From: Haloactinopolyspora alba
GTDB lineage: Bacteria; Actinomycetota; Actinomycetes; Jiangellales; Jiangellaceae
Direction: 5' to 3'
NCBI RefSeq assembly: GCF_003014555.1
Contig: NZ_PYGE01000012.1
Location: 62,001 to 126,000 of the forward strand
DNA length: 64,000 bases
Every line of letters begins with the position of its first letter. The first letter of the stretch is position 1. Positions 36,192-43,542 of the stretch are shown one piece after another. Under the pieces are notes generated by a model. That model saw nothing but the letters and a program-made list of their open reading frames with translations, was not told the DNA's origin and did no database searches. Both the position numbers and the translations under genes were made by a program.

Positions 36192-36968
36192 GTGACAGAT
36201 ACCGACCCACGCGCCGGCCGGACCGCCAAGCACAGCGGACAGGTGGTCCTCCGCGGCTCGCAGTACGAGACCAGCACCACCGATCAGCACCTTCTGGACA
36301 CCGCGGGATCGTCGGACTGGGTCCGGAACGACCCGTGGCGGGTCATGCGGATCCAGTCCGAGTTCGTCGAGGGCTTCGGCGCACTGGCCGACCTCGGCCC
36401 CGCTGTCAGCGTCTTCGGTTCGGCCCGCACCCTGCCGGACGATCCGCACTACGAGCGCGCGGCGGAGCTGGGCGCACGGCTCGTGCACGCCGGCTACGCC
36501 GTCATCACCGGCGGCGGGCCGGGAATCATGGAGGCGGCGAACAAGGGCGCGAACCAGGCCGGTGGCGTCTCCGTCGGTCTCGGTATCGAGCTGCCGTTCG
36601 AGCAGGGGCTGAACGACTACGTCGACCTCGGCGTGAACTTCCGGTACTTCTTCGCGCGCAAGACCATGTTCGTCAAGTACGCGCAGGGTTTCGTGGTGTT
36701 CCCGGGCGGTTTCGGGACGCTGGACGAGCTGTTCGAGGCGCTGACGCTGGTACAGACCCGGAAGGTGACCGCGTTCCCGATCGTGCTGGTCGGCTCGGAC
36801 TACTGGGACGGCATGGTCGACTGGATCCGCCGGACCCTGGTGGACGCCAAGACGATCGCGCCCGAGGACGCACAGCTGGTCACGCTGACCGACGACCTGG
36901 ACGAGGTGCTGAACGTGCTCGCCGTGGCCGAGGCGGCGCGGCGTGGCCGCGGGACGGACGGCGAGTGA
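36192..36968 (+). CDS. LOG family / TIGR00730 Rossmann-fold protein
   Basis: 258 residues. It has the PGGFGTLDELFE motif and the GGGPGIMEAANKGA nucleotide-binding loop of the LOG group, whose characterised members cleave cytokinin riboside monophosphates or other nucleoside monophosphates at the ribose-base bond. The N-terminal 70 residues (QVVLRGSQYETSTTDQ, DPWRVMRIQSEFVEGF) are the actinobacterial form. It is often found beside dapE, as here. Actual substrate unknown. Confidence 0.93.
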   Translation: MTDTDPRAGRTAKHSGQVVLRGSQYETSTTDQHLLDTAGSSDWVRNDPWRVMRIQSEFVEGFGALADLGPAVSVFGSARTLPDDPHYERAAELGARLVHAGYAVITGGGPGIMEAANKGANQAGGVSVGLGIELPFEQGLNDYVDLGVNFRYFFARKTMFVKYAQGFVVFPGGFGTLDELFEALTLVQTRKVTAFPIVLVGSDYWDGMVDWIRRTLVDAKTIAPEDAQLVTLTDDLDEVLNVLAVAEAARRGRGTDGE

Positions 36969-37002
36969 TCGGGGGCGCTCTGAGCACGAGCCCTCGCTGC
37001 GC

Positions 37003-37125
37003 GATCAGGTGACGGTGGCGCCGTGCTGAGTGCTCGGCCGTCACCTGATCATGTCCATCACCTGGACCGAAGATGATCAGGTGACGATCCGGCGCCCACG
37101 TCCGCGGAAACGTCACCTGATCATC
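37003..37125. repeat. GTCACCTGATC array 1: four copies forming two hairpins
   Basis: In the convergent gap between the LOG-family gene and folP. GATCAGGTGAC or its complement occurs at 37003 (+), 37040 (-), 37075 (+) and 37112 (-). The first pair extends to 13-bp arms (37003-37015 / 37038-37050) and the second to 15-bp arms (37072-37086 / 37111-37125). A decayed TCACCTG lies at 37058 between them. No T-tract follows. Confidence 0.9.
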
Positions 37126-37146
37126 TCCACAACGGGCACGCACCCA

Positions 37147-38013
37147 TCAGGCCAGGCCGCGGTAGGGGGCGACGGGACGACGGTCGCCGCGCACGGCCGC
37201 GACCATGTCCAGGACCTGCCTGGTCGCGGCGACGTCGTGGGCCCGGAACACGCGTGCGCCGTGCCATGCCGAGATCGCGGTCGCGCCGAGCGTGCCCGGC
37301 AGCCGCTCACCGACCGGCAGGCCCAGCGTCTCGCCGACGAAGTCCTTGCGGGACAGGCTGACCAGTACCGGCCAGCCGGTGCCGACGAGCTCGTCCAGCC
37401 GGCGGGTCAGCTCGAGCGAGTGGTACGTGTTCTTCCCGAAGTCGTGCGTCGGATCCAGCAGCAGGCTCTCCGGCGCGACGCCCAGGCCGGCCGCCCGCTC
37501 GGCCAGCGCGGTCGTGTCCCGCACCACGTCGTCGACGACGTCGGCGTAGCGCACCCGGTGCGGCAGCGTCCGCGGCCGCTGTCCTCCGGTGTGGCTGCAG
37601 ACCAGGCCCGCGCCGTGCTCGGCCGCGACGGCGGCGACCTCGGGGTCCGCGCCGGCCCAGGTGTCGTTCACCAGCTCGGCGCCTGCCTCGCACAGCGCCG
37701 CCGCGGTCCCCGCCCGGTACGTGTCCACGCTGACGACGACGTCGGCGAACTTCTCGTGTATCGCCGCCACCAGGTCGGCGGTGCGCGCGATCTCCTCGTC
37801 CTCGTCCACGGGCGCGCCGGGCCCGGCCTTGACACCGCCGACGTCGACGATGTCGGCGCCCTCGGCGACAACCTGCTCGACGCGCCGCCACGCCTGCTCG
37901 AACGCGAAGGTGGCGCCACGGTCGTAGAAGGAGTCCGGCGTGCGGTTCACGATCGCCATCACGGCGAACTCGCCGGGTCCGAAACTCGACCGCCCGAGGC
38001 GCAGTACGCTCAC
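37147..38013 (-). CDS. folP: Dihydropteroate synthase FolP
   Basis: Condenses para-aminobenzoate with hydroxymethyl-dihydropterin diphosphate in folate synthesis, the target of sulfonamides. About 288 residues, TIM barrel. MAIVNRTPDSFYDRG is the diphosphate/pterin loop 1, followed by GADIVDVGGVKAGPG, SVDTYRAGTA, LVNDTWAG and LVSLSRKDFVGET. A VGGVKAGPG loop in place of the usual VGGESTRPG is seen in the actinobacterial second-type FolP, so classical enzyme activity should not be assumed. The GTG at 38013 is chosen for its AAGGAG; a family-unlike frame extends further upstream. It is divergent from the DivIVA-like gene. Confidence 0.88.
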   Translation of the reverse strand: MSVLRLGRSSFGPGEFAVMAIVNRTPDSFYDRGATFAFEQAWRRVEQVVAEGADIVDVGGVKAGPGAPVDEDEEIARTADLVAAIHEKFADVVVSVDTYRAGTAAALCEAGAELVNDTWAGADPEVAAVAAEHGAGLVCSHTGGQRPRTLPHRVRYADVVDDVVRDTTALAERAAGLGVAPESLLLDPTHDFGKNTYHSLELTRRLDELVGTGWPVLVSLSRKDFVGETLGLPVGERLPGTLGATAISAWHGARVFRAHDVAATRQVLDMVAAVRGDRRPVAPYRGLA

Positions 38014-38056
38014 CGCCGCTCCTTCCGCATTCGGTGGCATGGCACGATCAGACCTT

Positions 38057-38389
38057 ATGTTCGTGGTGTTCGTGGTCGTGGCGGCTGTGGTCCTCTTCAC
38101 TGTCGTCGTGGTGGCCGCCGGTCGAGGGGACGTGCTCGACGCGGACGACGCGCGCGTGCTGCCGCTGCGGTTGCCGGAGCGCGCGCTCGCCCGCAGCGAC
38201 GTCGACCAGCTGCGTTTCCCGGTCACGGCCAGGGGCTACCGCATGGACGAGGTCGACCGGGTGCTCGACCGGCTCGGCCGTGAGCTGGACGAGCGCGACG
38301 CCCGCATCGCCGATCTCGAGGCGAGGGCGGCGCAGGTGACTCCGTTACCGCGCCGGCGCCCCGGCGAGGCTCGCGGCGGCCCCTCGTGA
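38057..38389 (+). CDS. Small membrane protein with DivIVA-like segment
   Basis: About 110 residues. One N-terminal membrane helix (MFVVFVVVAAVVLFTVVVVAAG) is followed by a linker and the segment LRFPVTARGYRMDEVDRVLDRLGRELDERDARIADLEARA, which has the DivIVA-type FxxxxRGYxxxEVDxFL pattern and then a short coiled coil. Such short proteins may attach to division or growth-pole machinery; function not established. Start uncertain: ATG 38039 is also in frame, and no clear ribosome binding site exists. It lies 3 bp from the end of the convergent tag gene. Confidence 0.78.
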   Translation: MFVVFVVVAAVVLFTVVVVAAGRGDVLDADDARVLPLRLPERALARSDVDQLRFPVTARGYRMDEVDRVLDRLGRELDERDARIADLEARAAQVTPLPRRRPGEARGGPS

Positions 38390-38392
38390 TCG

Positions 38393-38995
38393 TCACCGGG
38401 CGACGCACCCGGCGAGATGGTCGTTCACGAGCCCGGCGGCCTGCATGGTCGCGTAGGCCGTCGTCGGCCCGACGAACACGAAGCCGTGTGTCTTCAACGT
38501 CTTGGCCAGTGCTTTCGATTCCGGCGTGATGGCGGGAACGTCCTCGAGAGTGTCCGGCGCCGGCCGGTCGGAACCGTCCGGCGCGAACGACCACACCAGC
38601 CGGTCCAGCGCACCGTCGCCGCCGGACTCGCGTAACGCCACCAGGGCTCGGGCGTTCGTCACAGCCGCGGCGATCTTCGCGCGGTTGCGCACGATGCCCG
38701 GGTCCGCCAGCAGCCGCGCGACGTCGTCGTCGCCGTACGCGGCGACGGTGGCGGGGTCGAAGCCGGCGAACGCGTGCCGGAACGCCTCGCGTTTGCGCAG
38801 GATGGTCAGCCACGACAGGCCGGACTGGAACCCTTCGAGCGTCAGCCGCTCGAACAGGGCGGTGTCGCCGTGCACCGGCCTTCCCCACTCGCCGTCGTGG
38901 TAGCGGACGTAGTCCGGTGTGCTCAGCGCCCACGGGCAGCGCGGACGGCCGTCCGGGCCGGGCGCCGCCGGACGCGGGGCGGGTTCAGCGGCCAT
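38393..38995 (-). CDS. tag: DNA-3-methyladenine glycosylase I
   Basis: Base-excision repair enzyme that removes 3-methyladenine from alkylated DNA. 200 residues. The family start RCPWALSTPDYVRYHDGEWG is complete, with the first Cys and the conserved YHDxEWG; GFVFVGPTTAYATMQAAGLVNDH is the C-terminal hallmark, and the FExLTLEGFQSGLSW block is present. The zinc-binding tail residues (H of NDH, C of LAGC) are kept. Its ATG lies inside the end of the enoyl-CoA hydratase gene (11-bp overlap), so it is the last gene of a three-gene operon. Confidence 0.96.
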   Translation of the reverse strand: MAAEPAPRPAAPGPDGRPRCPWALSTPDYVRYHDGEWGRPVHGDTALFERLTLEGFQSGLSWLTILRKREAFRHAFAGFDPATVAAYGDDDVARLLADPGIVRNRAKIAAAVTNARALVALRESGGDGALDRLVWSFAPDGSDRPAPDTLEDVPAITPESKALAKTLKTHGFVFVGPTTAYATMQAAGLVNDHLAGCVAR

Positions 38996-39839
38996 GGAAC
39001 ACCGGCTGCTGCTTGGCGAGGAACGCGCGGACCGCCGCGTGATGGTCCTCGGACTCGCCGCTGGCCTGCATCATCGCGGCCTCGTGCTCGATCGACTCGT
39101 CGAACGTGTGCGTCGAGGACACCTCCAGCGCGCTGCGCAGCGCCGCATAGGCGAGCGTCGGACCGGCCGCCAGTTGCCGGGCGAGCTCGAGCGTGCGGGC
39201 GAGCACCTCGTCGGCGGGCACGACCTCGGTGGCCAGGCCGAGCTGAAGGGCCTCGTCGGCGGGGACCGTCCGGGGGAAGAACAGCAGCTCGCGAGCTTTC
39301 GCCCAGCCGACCAGCCGCGGCAGCGTCCACGACGACCCGGTGTCGCACGACAGGCCGATGCCGGTGAACGCGAGGTTGAAGCCCGCCGTGTCCGCGACGA
39401 CGCGCAGGTCGCAGCCGAACGCGTACGAGGCGCCGGCTCCGGCGGCGACACCGTTCACGGCGGCGAGCACCGGCTTCGGCATCGTCGCCATCGCCCGGAC
39501 CGTCGGGTTGTAGTGCTCGCGGACGGTGCCGGCCAGCCCGCCGTCGCCGGACTCCAGGGCGCGGGCGTGTTCCTTGAGGTCCTGGCCGACGCAGAAGGCG
39601 CGCCCCGACCCCGTCAGCACGACGGCGCGCGCCGAGGGGTCGTCGGCGGCGGCGAGAACGGTGTCGCGCAGCGCCACCTTCGTCCGGGTGTCGAGGCTGT
39701 TCATGGTGTCCGGGCGGTTCAGCGTGATGACGCCGACGGCGTCGGTCACCTCGTACCGGACCGGTGCGTCCGGGCCGTCCTGGCCGTCCAGGTCGGCGAG
39801 GTCAGCAGGGTCAGCGGGGTCGTTCGGGTCGTCGGTCAC
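38985..39839 (-). CDS. Enoyl-CoA hydratase/isomerase family protein
   Basis: 284 residues, crotonase fold. An acidic N-terminal extension of about 25 residues (DDPNDPADPADLADLDGQD) precedes GVITLNRPDTMNSLD. The oxyanion loop GSGRAFCVGQDLKEHA and the MPKPVLAAVNGVAAGAGASYAFGCDLRV segment are intact; the second catalytic position in IGLSCDTGSSWTL has Asp where hydratases have Glu, which points to isomerase-type (PaaG-like) chemistry. Expected role is fatty-acid or phenylacetate-type catabolism, supported by PaaX encoded upstream. The GTG start overlaps the paaX stop as GTGA, with AAGGAAG before it. Confidence 0.92.
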   Translation of the reverse strand: MTDDPNDPADPADLADLDGQDGPDAPVRYEVTDAVGVITLNRPDTMNSLDTRTKVALRDTVLAAADDPSARAVVLTGSGRAFCVGQDLKEHARALESGDGGLAGTVREHYNPTVRAMATMPKPVLAAVNGVAAGAGASYAFGCDLRVVADTAGFNLAFTGIGLSCDTGSSWTLPRLVGWAKARELLFFPRTVPADEALQLGLATEVVPADEVLARTLELARQLAAGPTLAYAALRSALEVSSTHTFDESIEHEAAMMQASGESEDHHAAVRAFLAKQQPVFHGR

Positions 39840-40654
39840 GTGTCTTCCTTCCTGCTCGGCCCGGCGATGGCCAGGCAGTGGTCCACGAAACGCGCCGCAG
39901 CCGGCAGCAACCGGCCGGCCTGCTCGTCGAAGAACCGGGCCGCGTCGTCGCCGGGCCAGTCGTCCGGTAGCAGGGTCCGCGGCAGCCCCGGGTCGGTGAA
40001 GAGGAACTTGCGCCACTCGTGGACCAGCCGGCTGCGGGTCGCGAACGCCTGCTCGTCCGTCGGCGCGTCGGGCAGGGCGGCCAGCAGCTCCCGCGCCTCG
40101 GCGAGCCAGCGCTGGTAGGAGCGGCCCACGGCGTCGAGGTCCCACGCCCGGCGCACCAGCTCGGCGTCGTCGCCCTGGTGGCGCGCGTTGAACCGCTCGG
40201 CACGCAGCTTCTCCGCGTCGAGCAGCGAGGACAGCTCCGGTGACGGGCGAGCGGCGATCCAGGTGCCGTCGCCCACCGGCGCGTAGCCCAGGTACGCGAG
40301 GCCGTTGCGGATGCGTTCACGTGTGGCACGCTGCGCCGAGCGTTGCGGCACCACCACGTGCCAGCGGCCGTCCCACGAGTCGGCGCCGTCGGTGCGGTAG
40401 ATCCTGGCAGCGGCTTCGCGGAGCCGCCGGTCGGCGCGCTCGGTCAGCTCGTACCCAGGGGCGCCGCCGAGCCGGACCGGGCGCAACCAGTCCTGCTTGA
40501 CCATCCGGGACACCGCCGTGCGCACCGCGGGCGCGGCGATGCCCAGCGGTTCGAGCAGGCGCACGAGGGCCGCGACGCGGGCACGGCCTCCACGTGCACG
40601 GATGTGGTCGCCGTAGAGGTCGAACAGTGCGGACCGGGCATTCACGTCTGCCAT
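39836..40654 (-). CDS. PaaX family transcriptional regulator
   Basis: 272 residues. The N-terminal winged helix (ARSALFDLYGDHIRARGGRARVAALVRLLEPLG, then VRTAVSRMVKQDWL) and the PaaX C-terminal domain (RWHVVVPQRSAQRATRERIRNGLAYLG, and LVHEWRKFLFTDPGLPRTLLPDDWPG) are both present. PaaX proteins repress phenylacetate catabolism and bind phenylacetyl-CoA. The regulated gene here is probably the enoyl-CoA hydratase translated from the overlapping GTGA; no phenylacetyl-CoA ligase or oxygenase lies nearby. First gene of the paaX - hydratase - tag operon. Confidence 0.93.
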   Translation of the reverse strand: MADVNARSALFDLYGDHIRARGGRARVAALVRLLEPLGIAAPAVRTAVSRMVKQDWLRPVRLGGAPGYELTERADRRLREAAARIYRTDGADSWDGRWHVVVPQRSAQRATRERIRNGLAYLGYAPVGDGTWIAARPSPELSSLLDAEKLRAERFNARHQGDDAELVRRAWDLDAVGRSYQRWLAEARELLAALPDAPTDEQAFATRSRLVHEWRKFLFTDPGLPRTLLPDDWPGDDAARFFDEQAGRLLPAAARFVDHCLAIAGPSRKEDT

Positions 40655-40724
40655 CCTGCCCGACGTCGGCATCCGCCGTCGCGGCCGGAGTGACCGCGGT
40701 CTCCCTGCTGCGACCGCGATGCGG

Positions 40725-40785
40725 GATAATGACCTCATCGTGACGCACACGGGGTCGCCCTCTGGCAATCCAGGGGGCCGTGTGC
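40725..40785 (+). promoter_or_regulatory. Predicted promoter (GATAAT) and leader hairpin of the DUF3117 gene
   Basis: GATAAT at 40725-40730 is a good -10. The leader then folds: GCACACGG (40745-40752) pairs with CCGTGTGC (40778-40785), and inside it 40758-40765 pairs with 40770-40777 around the loop CAAT. The stem ends about 28 bases before the ATG, leaving the AGGAAGGAAGGGG ribosome binding region single-stranded. It may stabilise the RNA or control translation. Confidence 0.5.
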
Positions 40786-40813
40786 GCGCTGTGAGGAAGG
40801 AAGGGGTGCGCGG

Positions 40814-40981
40814 ATGGCGGCGATGAAGCCGCGGACTGGCGACGGGCCGCTCGAGGTCACCAAAGAGGGGCGTGGCATCGTGATGCGAGTCCCGATCGAG
40901 GGCGGCGGTCGTCTGGTCGTCGAGCTCACGGCCGACGAGGCCGGCGCGCTGGGCGAGGCGCTGAATGATGTCGTCGGCTGA
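40814..40981 (+). CDS. DUF3117 family small protein
   Basis: 55 residues. MAAMKPRTGDGPLEVTKEG, the VMRVPIEGGGRLVVEL middle and the C-terminal EAGALGEALNDVVG are the near-invariant sequence of the actinobacterial DUF3117 family. Function unknown; its strong conservation in Streptomyces and mycobacteria suggests a basic role. A purine-rich AGGAAGGAAGGGG region precedes the ATG. It has its own promoter and leader hairpin, and a strong hairpin after the stop, so it looks like an independently and highly transcribed unit. Confidence 0.95.
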   Translation: MAAMKPRTGDGPLEVTKEGRGIVMRVPIEGGGRLVVELTADEAGALGEALNDVVG

Positions 40982-41015
40982 CGGATCGGTGTCGTGAGCC
41001 GTACGAGCTCTGTGA

Positions 41016-41056
41016 ACCGCTCCCGTCCGGCGCCGAGTGGACCGGACGGGAGCGGT
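41016..41056 (+). terminator. Terminator-like hairpin after the DUF3117 gene
   Basis: Perfect 15-bp arms ACCGCTCCCGTCCGG (41016-41030) and 41042-41056 with an 11-nt loop. This is the strongest short hairpin in this part of the window. It lies 35 bp after the stop and before pepA. Confidence 0.75.
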
Positions 41057-41093
41057 GATCGTCGAAGACGTACACGGGTGACGAGGAGTGGGC

Positions 41094-42737
41094 GTGCCAG
41101 CTGAGAGCACCATCCGTCCGACCGAAGTGGTGGCCGACGCCAGGCCGGTGCTGGACGTCGAGGCCGGTACGTTGGCGCTGCCGGTGTGGCCGGAGACGGA
41201 CCCGGAGTCCGGTGAGTCCGGTGAGGCGGGCGGCCCTGGCGGCCAGAATGGTCCGGGTGGCCCGGCCGGCCCGGCGGGCCCGAGGGTGGGAACCGGCGCC
41301 GACGAGGTCGCGAGCGCCCTGGGGCTCGACCTGCCGCTGATCCTCGACCGTGAGAACGCGAAGGGTGAGCCGGGCGAGATCGTCTCCGTGCCCGTCTACG
41401 CCGCCGGCCGCGGTGCTGCCAGCGTCGACGGCGAGGTCGACGTCACCCGGGTGCTGCTCGTGGGTGTCGGCGACGGCACGGCCGCGTCGTTCCGCCGCGC
41501 CGGCGCCGCCGTGGCGCGTGCCGCCAAGGGGGTCGAGCGCCTGGGCAGCACCGTCACGGCGGGCGCCGACGACGCCCGTGTCCGCGCGTTCGTCGAGGGC
41601 GCGGTGCTGGCCACGTACGCCCTCGGCGGGTTCCGCGGCTCCGAGGCCCCCGCGCGGACGTTGCCGTTGGGCACGCTCGTGCTCGCCGGCGACGAGGACC
41701 GCTCGACCGTGGTGCGGCTGGCGTCCGCGGTGGCGGAGGCGACGTGGACGGCCCGTGACCTGGTGCACACGCCGTCGAACGTGAAAGATCCGGCGTGGTT
41801 GGCCGAGCGGGCACGCCAGCTGGGGTCCGCGCACGGTCTCGACGTCCGGGTGCGCGACGAGAAGGCGCTCGAGGCCGAAGGCTTCGGTGGCATTCTCGCG
41901 GTGGGCATGGGCTCGGCGCGGCCGCCGCGGCTGATCGCCATGCGCTACGAGCCCGAGGGCGCCGGCGCCACCACACCGCACGTCGTCCTGGTGGGCAAGG
42001 GCATCACCTACGACACCGGCGGGCTGTCGTTGAAGCCGCGCGAGGCCATGGTGCCGATGAAGACCGACATGTCCGGCGGCGCCGTCGTCATGGGCGTGCT
42101 CTCGGCGGTGCGTGAGCTCGGCGTGGACGTCCGGGTGACCGGGCTGGTCGCGGCGGCGGAGAACATGCCGGGCGCGTCCGCGCAGCGGCCCAGCGACGTC
42201 ATCCGGCAGTACGACGGCACCACCGTCGAGGTGCTGAACACCGACGCCGAAGGCCGCCTGGTGCTGGCGGACGCCATCGGGTACGCGGTGGCCGAGCTGG
42301 AACCGAGCGTCGTCGTCGACGTCGCCACCCTGACCGGTGCCGCCACCCAGGGCCTCGGGCGCACCCACGCGGCCATGTACGCCACCGGTGACGACCTCGC
42401 CGCCGCGCTCACCCGCGCCGGCGACGCCTCCGGCGAGCGGATGTGGCGGCTGCCGCTGGTCGACGACTACCGCTCCGCGCTGGAGTCCTCGGTGGCCGAC
42501 GTCGCGCACATCGAGACCACGAAGGTCGGCGGCGGCTCCATCACTGCCGCGCTGTTCCTGCAGCGATTCGTCCGTGACGTCGCGTGGGCCCATCTCGACA
42601 TCGCGGGGGTTGGCCGGGCCGACGCGGATCGCGCCGAGGTCGTCAAGGGCGGCACCGCGTTCGGGGTCCGCGCCCTGCTGTACTGGCTCGAGGAGGGCGT
42701 CTCGGTCGCGCCCGGCGGAGCGGGGCGGCCTCGGTGA
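41094..42737 (+). CDS. pepA: Leucyl aminopeptidase PepA
   Basis: M17 family cytosolic aminopeptidase with two catalytic metal ions, releasing N-terminal residues in peptide turnover. About 547 residues, with an N-terminal macrodomain-like regulatory part and the catalytic domain after about residue 215. The signature NTDAEGRLVLAD begins at residue 382; the catalytic Lys is in VLVGKGITYDTGGLSLKP. A Gly/Pro insert (EAGGPGGQNGPGG) near residues 42-65 is unusual and compositionally simple. The GTG at 41094 follows GAGGAG by 5 bases; the GTG two codons upstream overlaps it. Confidence 0.95.
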   Translation: MPAESTIRPTEVVADARPVLDVEAGTLALPVWPETDPESGESGEAGGPGGQNGPGGPAGPAGPRVGTGADEVASALGLDLPLILDRENAKGEPGEIVSVPVYAAGRGAASVDGEVDVTRVLLVGVGDGTAASFRRAGAAVARAAKGVERLGSTVTAGADDARVRAFVEGAVLATYALGGFRGSEAPARTLPLGTLVLAGDEDRSTVVRLASAVAEATWTARDLVHTPSNVKDPAWLAERARQLGSAHGLDVRVRDEKALEAEGFGGILAVGMGSARPPRLIAMRYEPEGAGATTPHVVLVGKGITYDTGGLSLKPREAMVPMKTDMSGGAVVMGVLSAVRELGVDVRVTGLVAAAENMPGASAQRPSDVIRQYDGTTVEVLNTDAEGRLVLADAIGYAVAELEPSVVVDVATLTGAATQGLGRTHAAMYATGDDLAAALTRAGDASGERMWRLPLVDDYRSALESSVADVAHIETTKVGGGSITAALFLQRFVRDVAWAHLDIAGVGRADADRAEVVKGGTAFGVRALLYWLEEGVSVAPGGAGRPR

Positions 42738-42786
42738 GAAGCCGGCGGACGGCTTCGCACCCCCGTCGGCTCGGCCGGTAGCTTTT

Positions 42787-42953
42787 GTCACCTGATCGCG
42801 ATTTCGTCACCTGATCACCGCCGCGTGAACGATCAGGTGACGCGATGCCGGGTGTGGGGCGCGGGGCGTCACCTGATCGCGTCTCAGCATGCGGATGCGA
42901 AATGATCAGGTGACAGCAGGGGCCGGATACGGGCGGCATTGTCACCTGATCAT
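42787..42953. repeat. GTCACCTGATC array 2: six copies
   Basis: Between pepA and the YdhR-like gene (a 279-bp gap). Copies are at 42787 (-), 42806 (-), 42831 (+), 42868 (-), 42904 (+) and 42941 (-), so hairpins can form between 42806/42831, 42831/42868 and 42904/42941, with alternative pairings. The 11-bp motif is identical in all six and in the four copies of array 1, while the sequence between them is unrelated. Confidence 0.92.
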
Positions 42954-43016
42954 CGGCCGACGCGCTGATGCCGGCGCCCGCGGCACTGACGGCACGTCCC
43001 GACGTGGAGGTAGGAG

Positions 43017-43364
43017 ATGTACGGACTGACGGTGCGCTGGTCGCTGGCGCAGGCGCCCGAGGGTGTCGACGCGGAGCTGCGCGAATACGTGCACGGCACG
43101 TCGCTGGCGAGGTTCAGCGAGATGGACGGGCTGCGGTTCAAGACCTGGCGCACCCGGCCGGGGGAGTGGTTCGAGGGCACCTACGTCTTCGAGACGGCAC
43201 AGGCGCGGGACGAGTTCGCCGAGTCGTTCGCCGCCACGGCCGCCGACTCGCCGGGCTCGCGGATGATCGGCTCGCCGCCGATTCTGCAGGAGACGTTCGA
43301 CGTCGTCGCCGTCGCGGAAGGGAAGGCCGGCTTCGCGGCCGGCCCCGGCCCGGACCCCGCCTAG
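43017..43364 (+). CDS. YdhR-like monooxygenase family protein
   Basis: 115 residues, dimeric alpha/beta-barrel fold. It begins MYGLTVRWSLAQAPEGVDAE and has GLRFKTWRTRPGEWFEGTYVFET, as in the putative mono-oxygenase YdhR family, followed by the helix ARDEFAESFAATAADSPGS and ILQETFDVVAVAEG. No cofactor residues can be assigned. GGAGGTAGGAG precedes the ATG. It stands alone between two repeat-filled gaps. Confidence 0.85.
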   Translation: MYGLTVRWSLAQAPEGVDAELREYVHGTSLARFSEMDGLRFKTWRTRPGEWFEGTYVFETAQARDEFAESFAATAADSPGSRMIGSPPILQETFDVVAVAEGKAGFAAGPGPDPA

Positions 43365-43423
43365 CCCAAGCCCGCCCTCGCGCCCGCCCTGGCGCCCCGC
43401 CCCAGACCTCGCCCGCCCCTCCT

Positions 43424-43542
43424 GCGTTGATCTTGGAGTTTCGGCTCGCAAGGCCGGCGCCGAGAGCTACAGCGAGCAGGGCAAGAAGGGGCTCAGGACC
43501 GGACGTTTCGGTCGCTGGAGCCCGCAAACTCCACGCTCAACG
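43424..43542. repeat. CGTTGATCTTGGAGTT inverted repeat, copy 1
   Basis: Left arm GCGTTGATCTTGGAGTTT (43424-43441), right arm AAACTCCACGCTCAACG (43526-43542) with two mismatches. The 84-bp interior carries smaller hairpins. The right arm includes the TGA stop codon of the alpha/beta hydrolase (43537-43539, minus strand). Same family as 45244-45319. Confidence 0.85.

Noticed and set aside
40745-40785. Known riboswitch upstream of DUF3117
   Set aside because: The fold is a simple two-part stem and has none of the conserved loops of riboswitch classes I know.
42787-42953. CRISPR array
   Set aside because: The repeated unit is only 11 bp, alternates in orientation and has spacers of uneven length; no cas genes are present.
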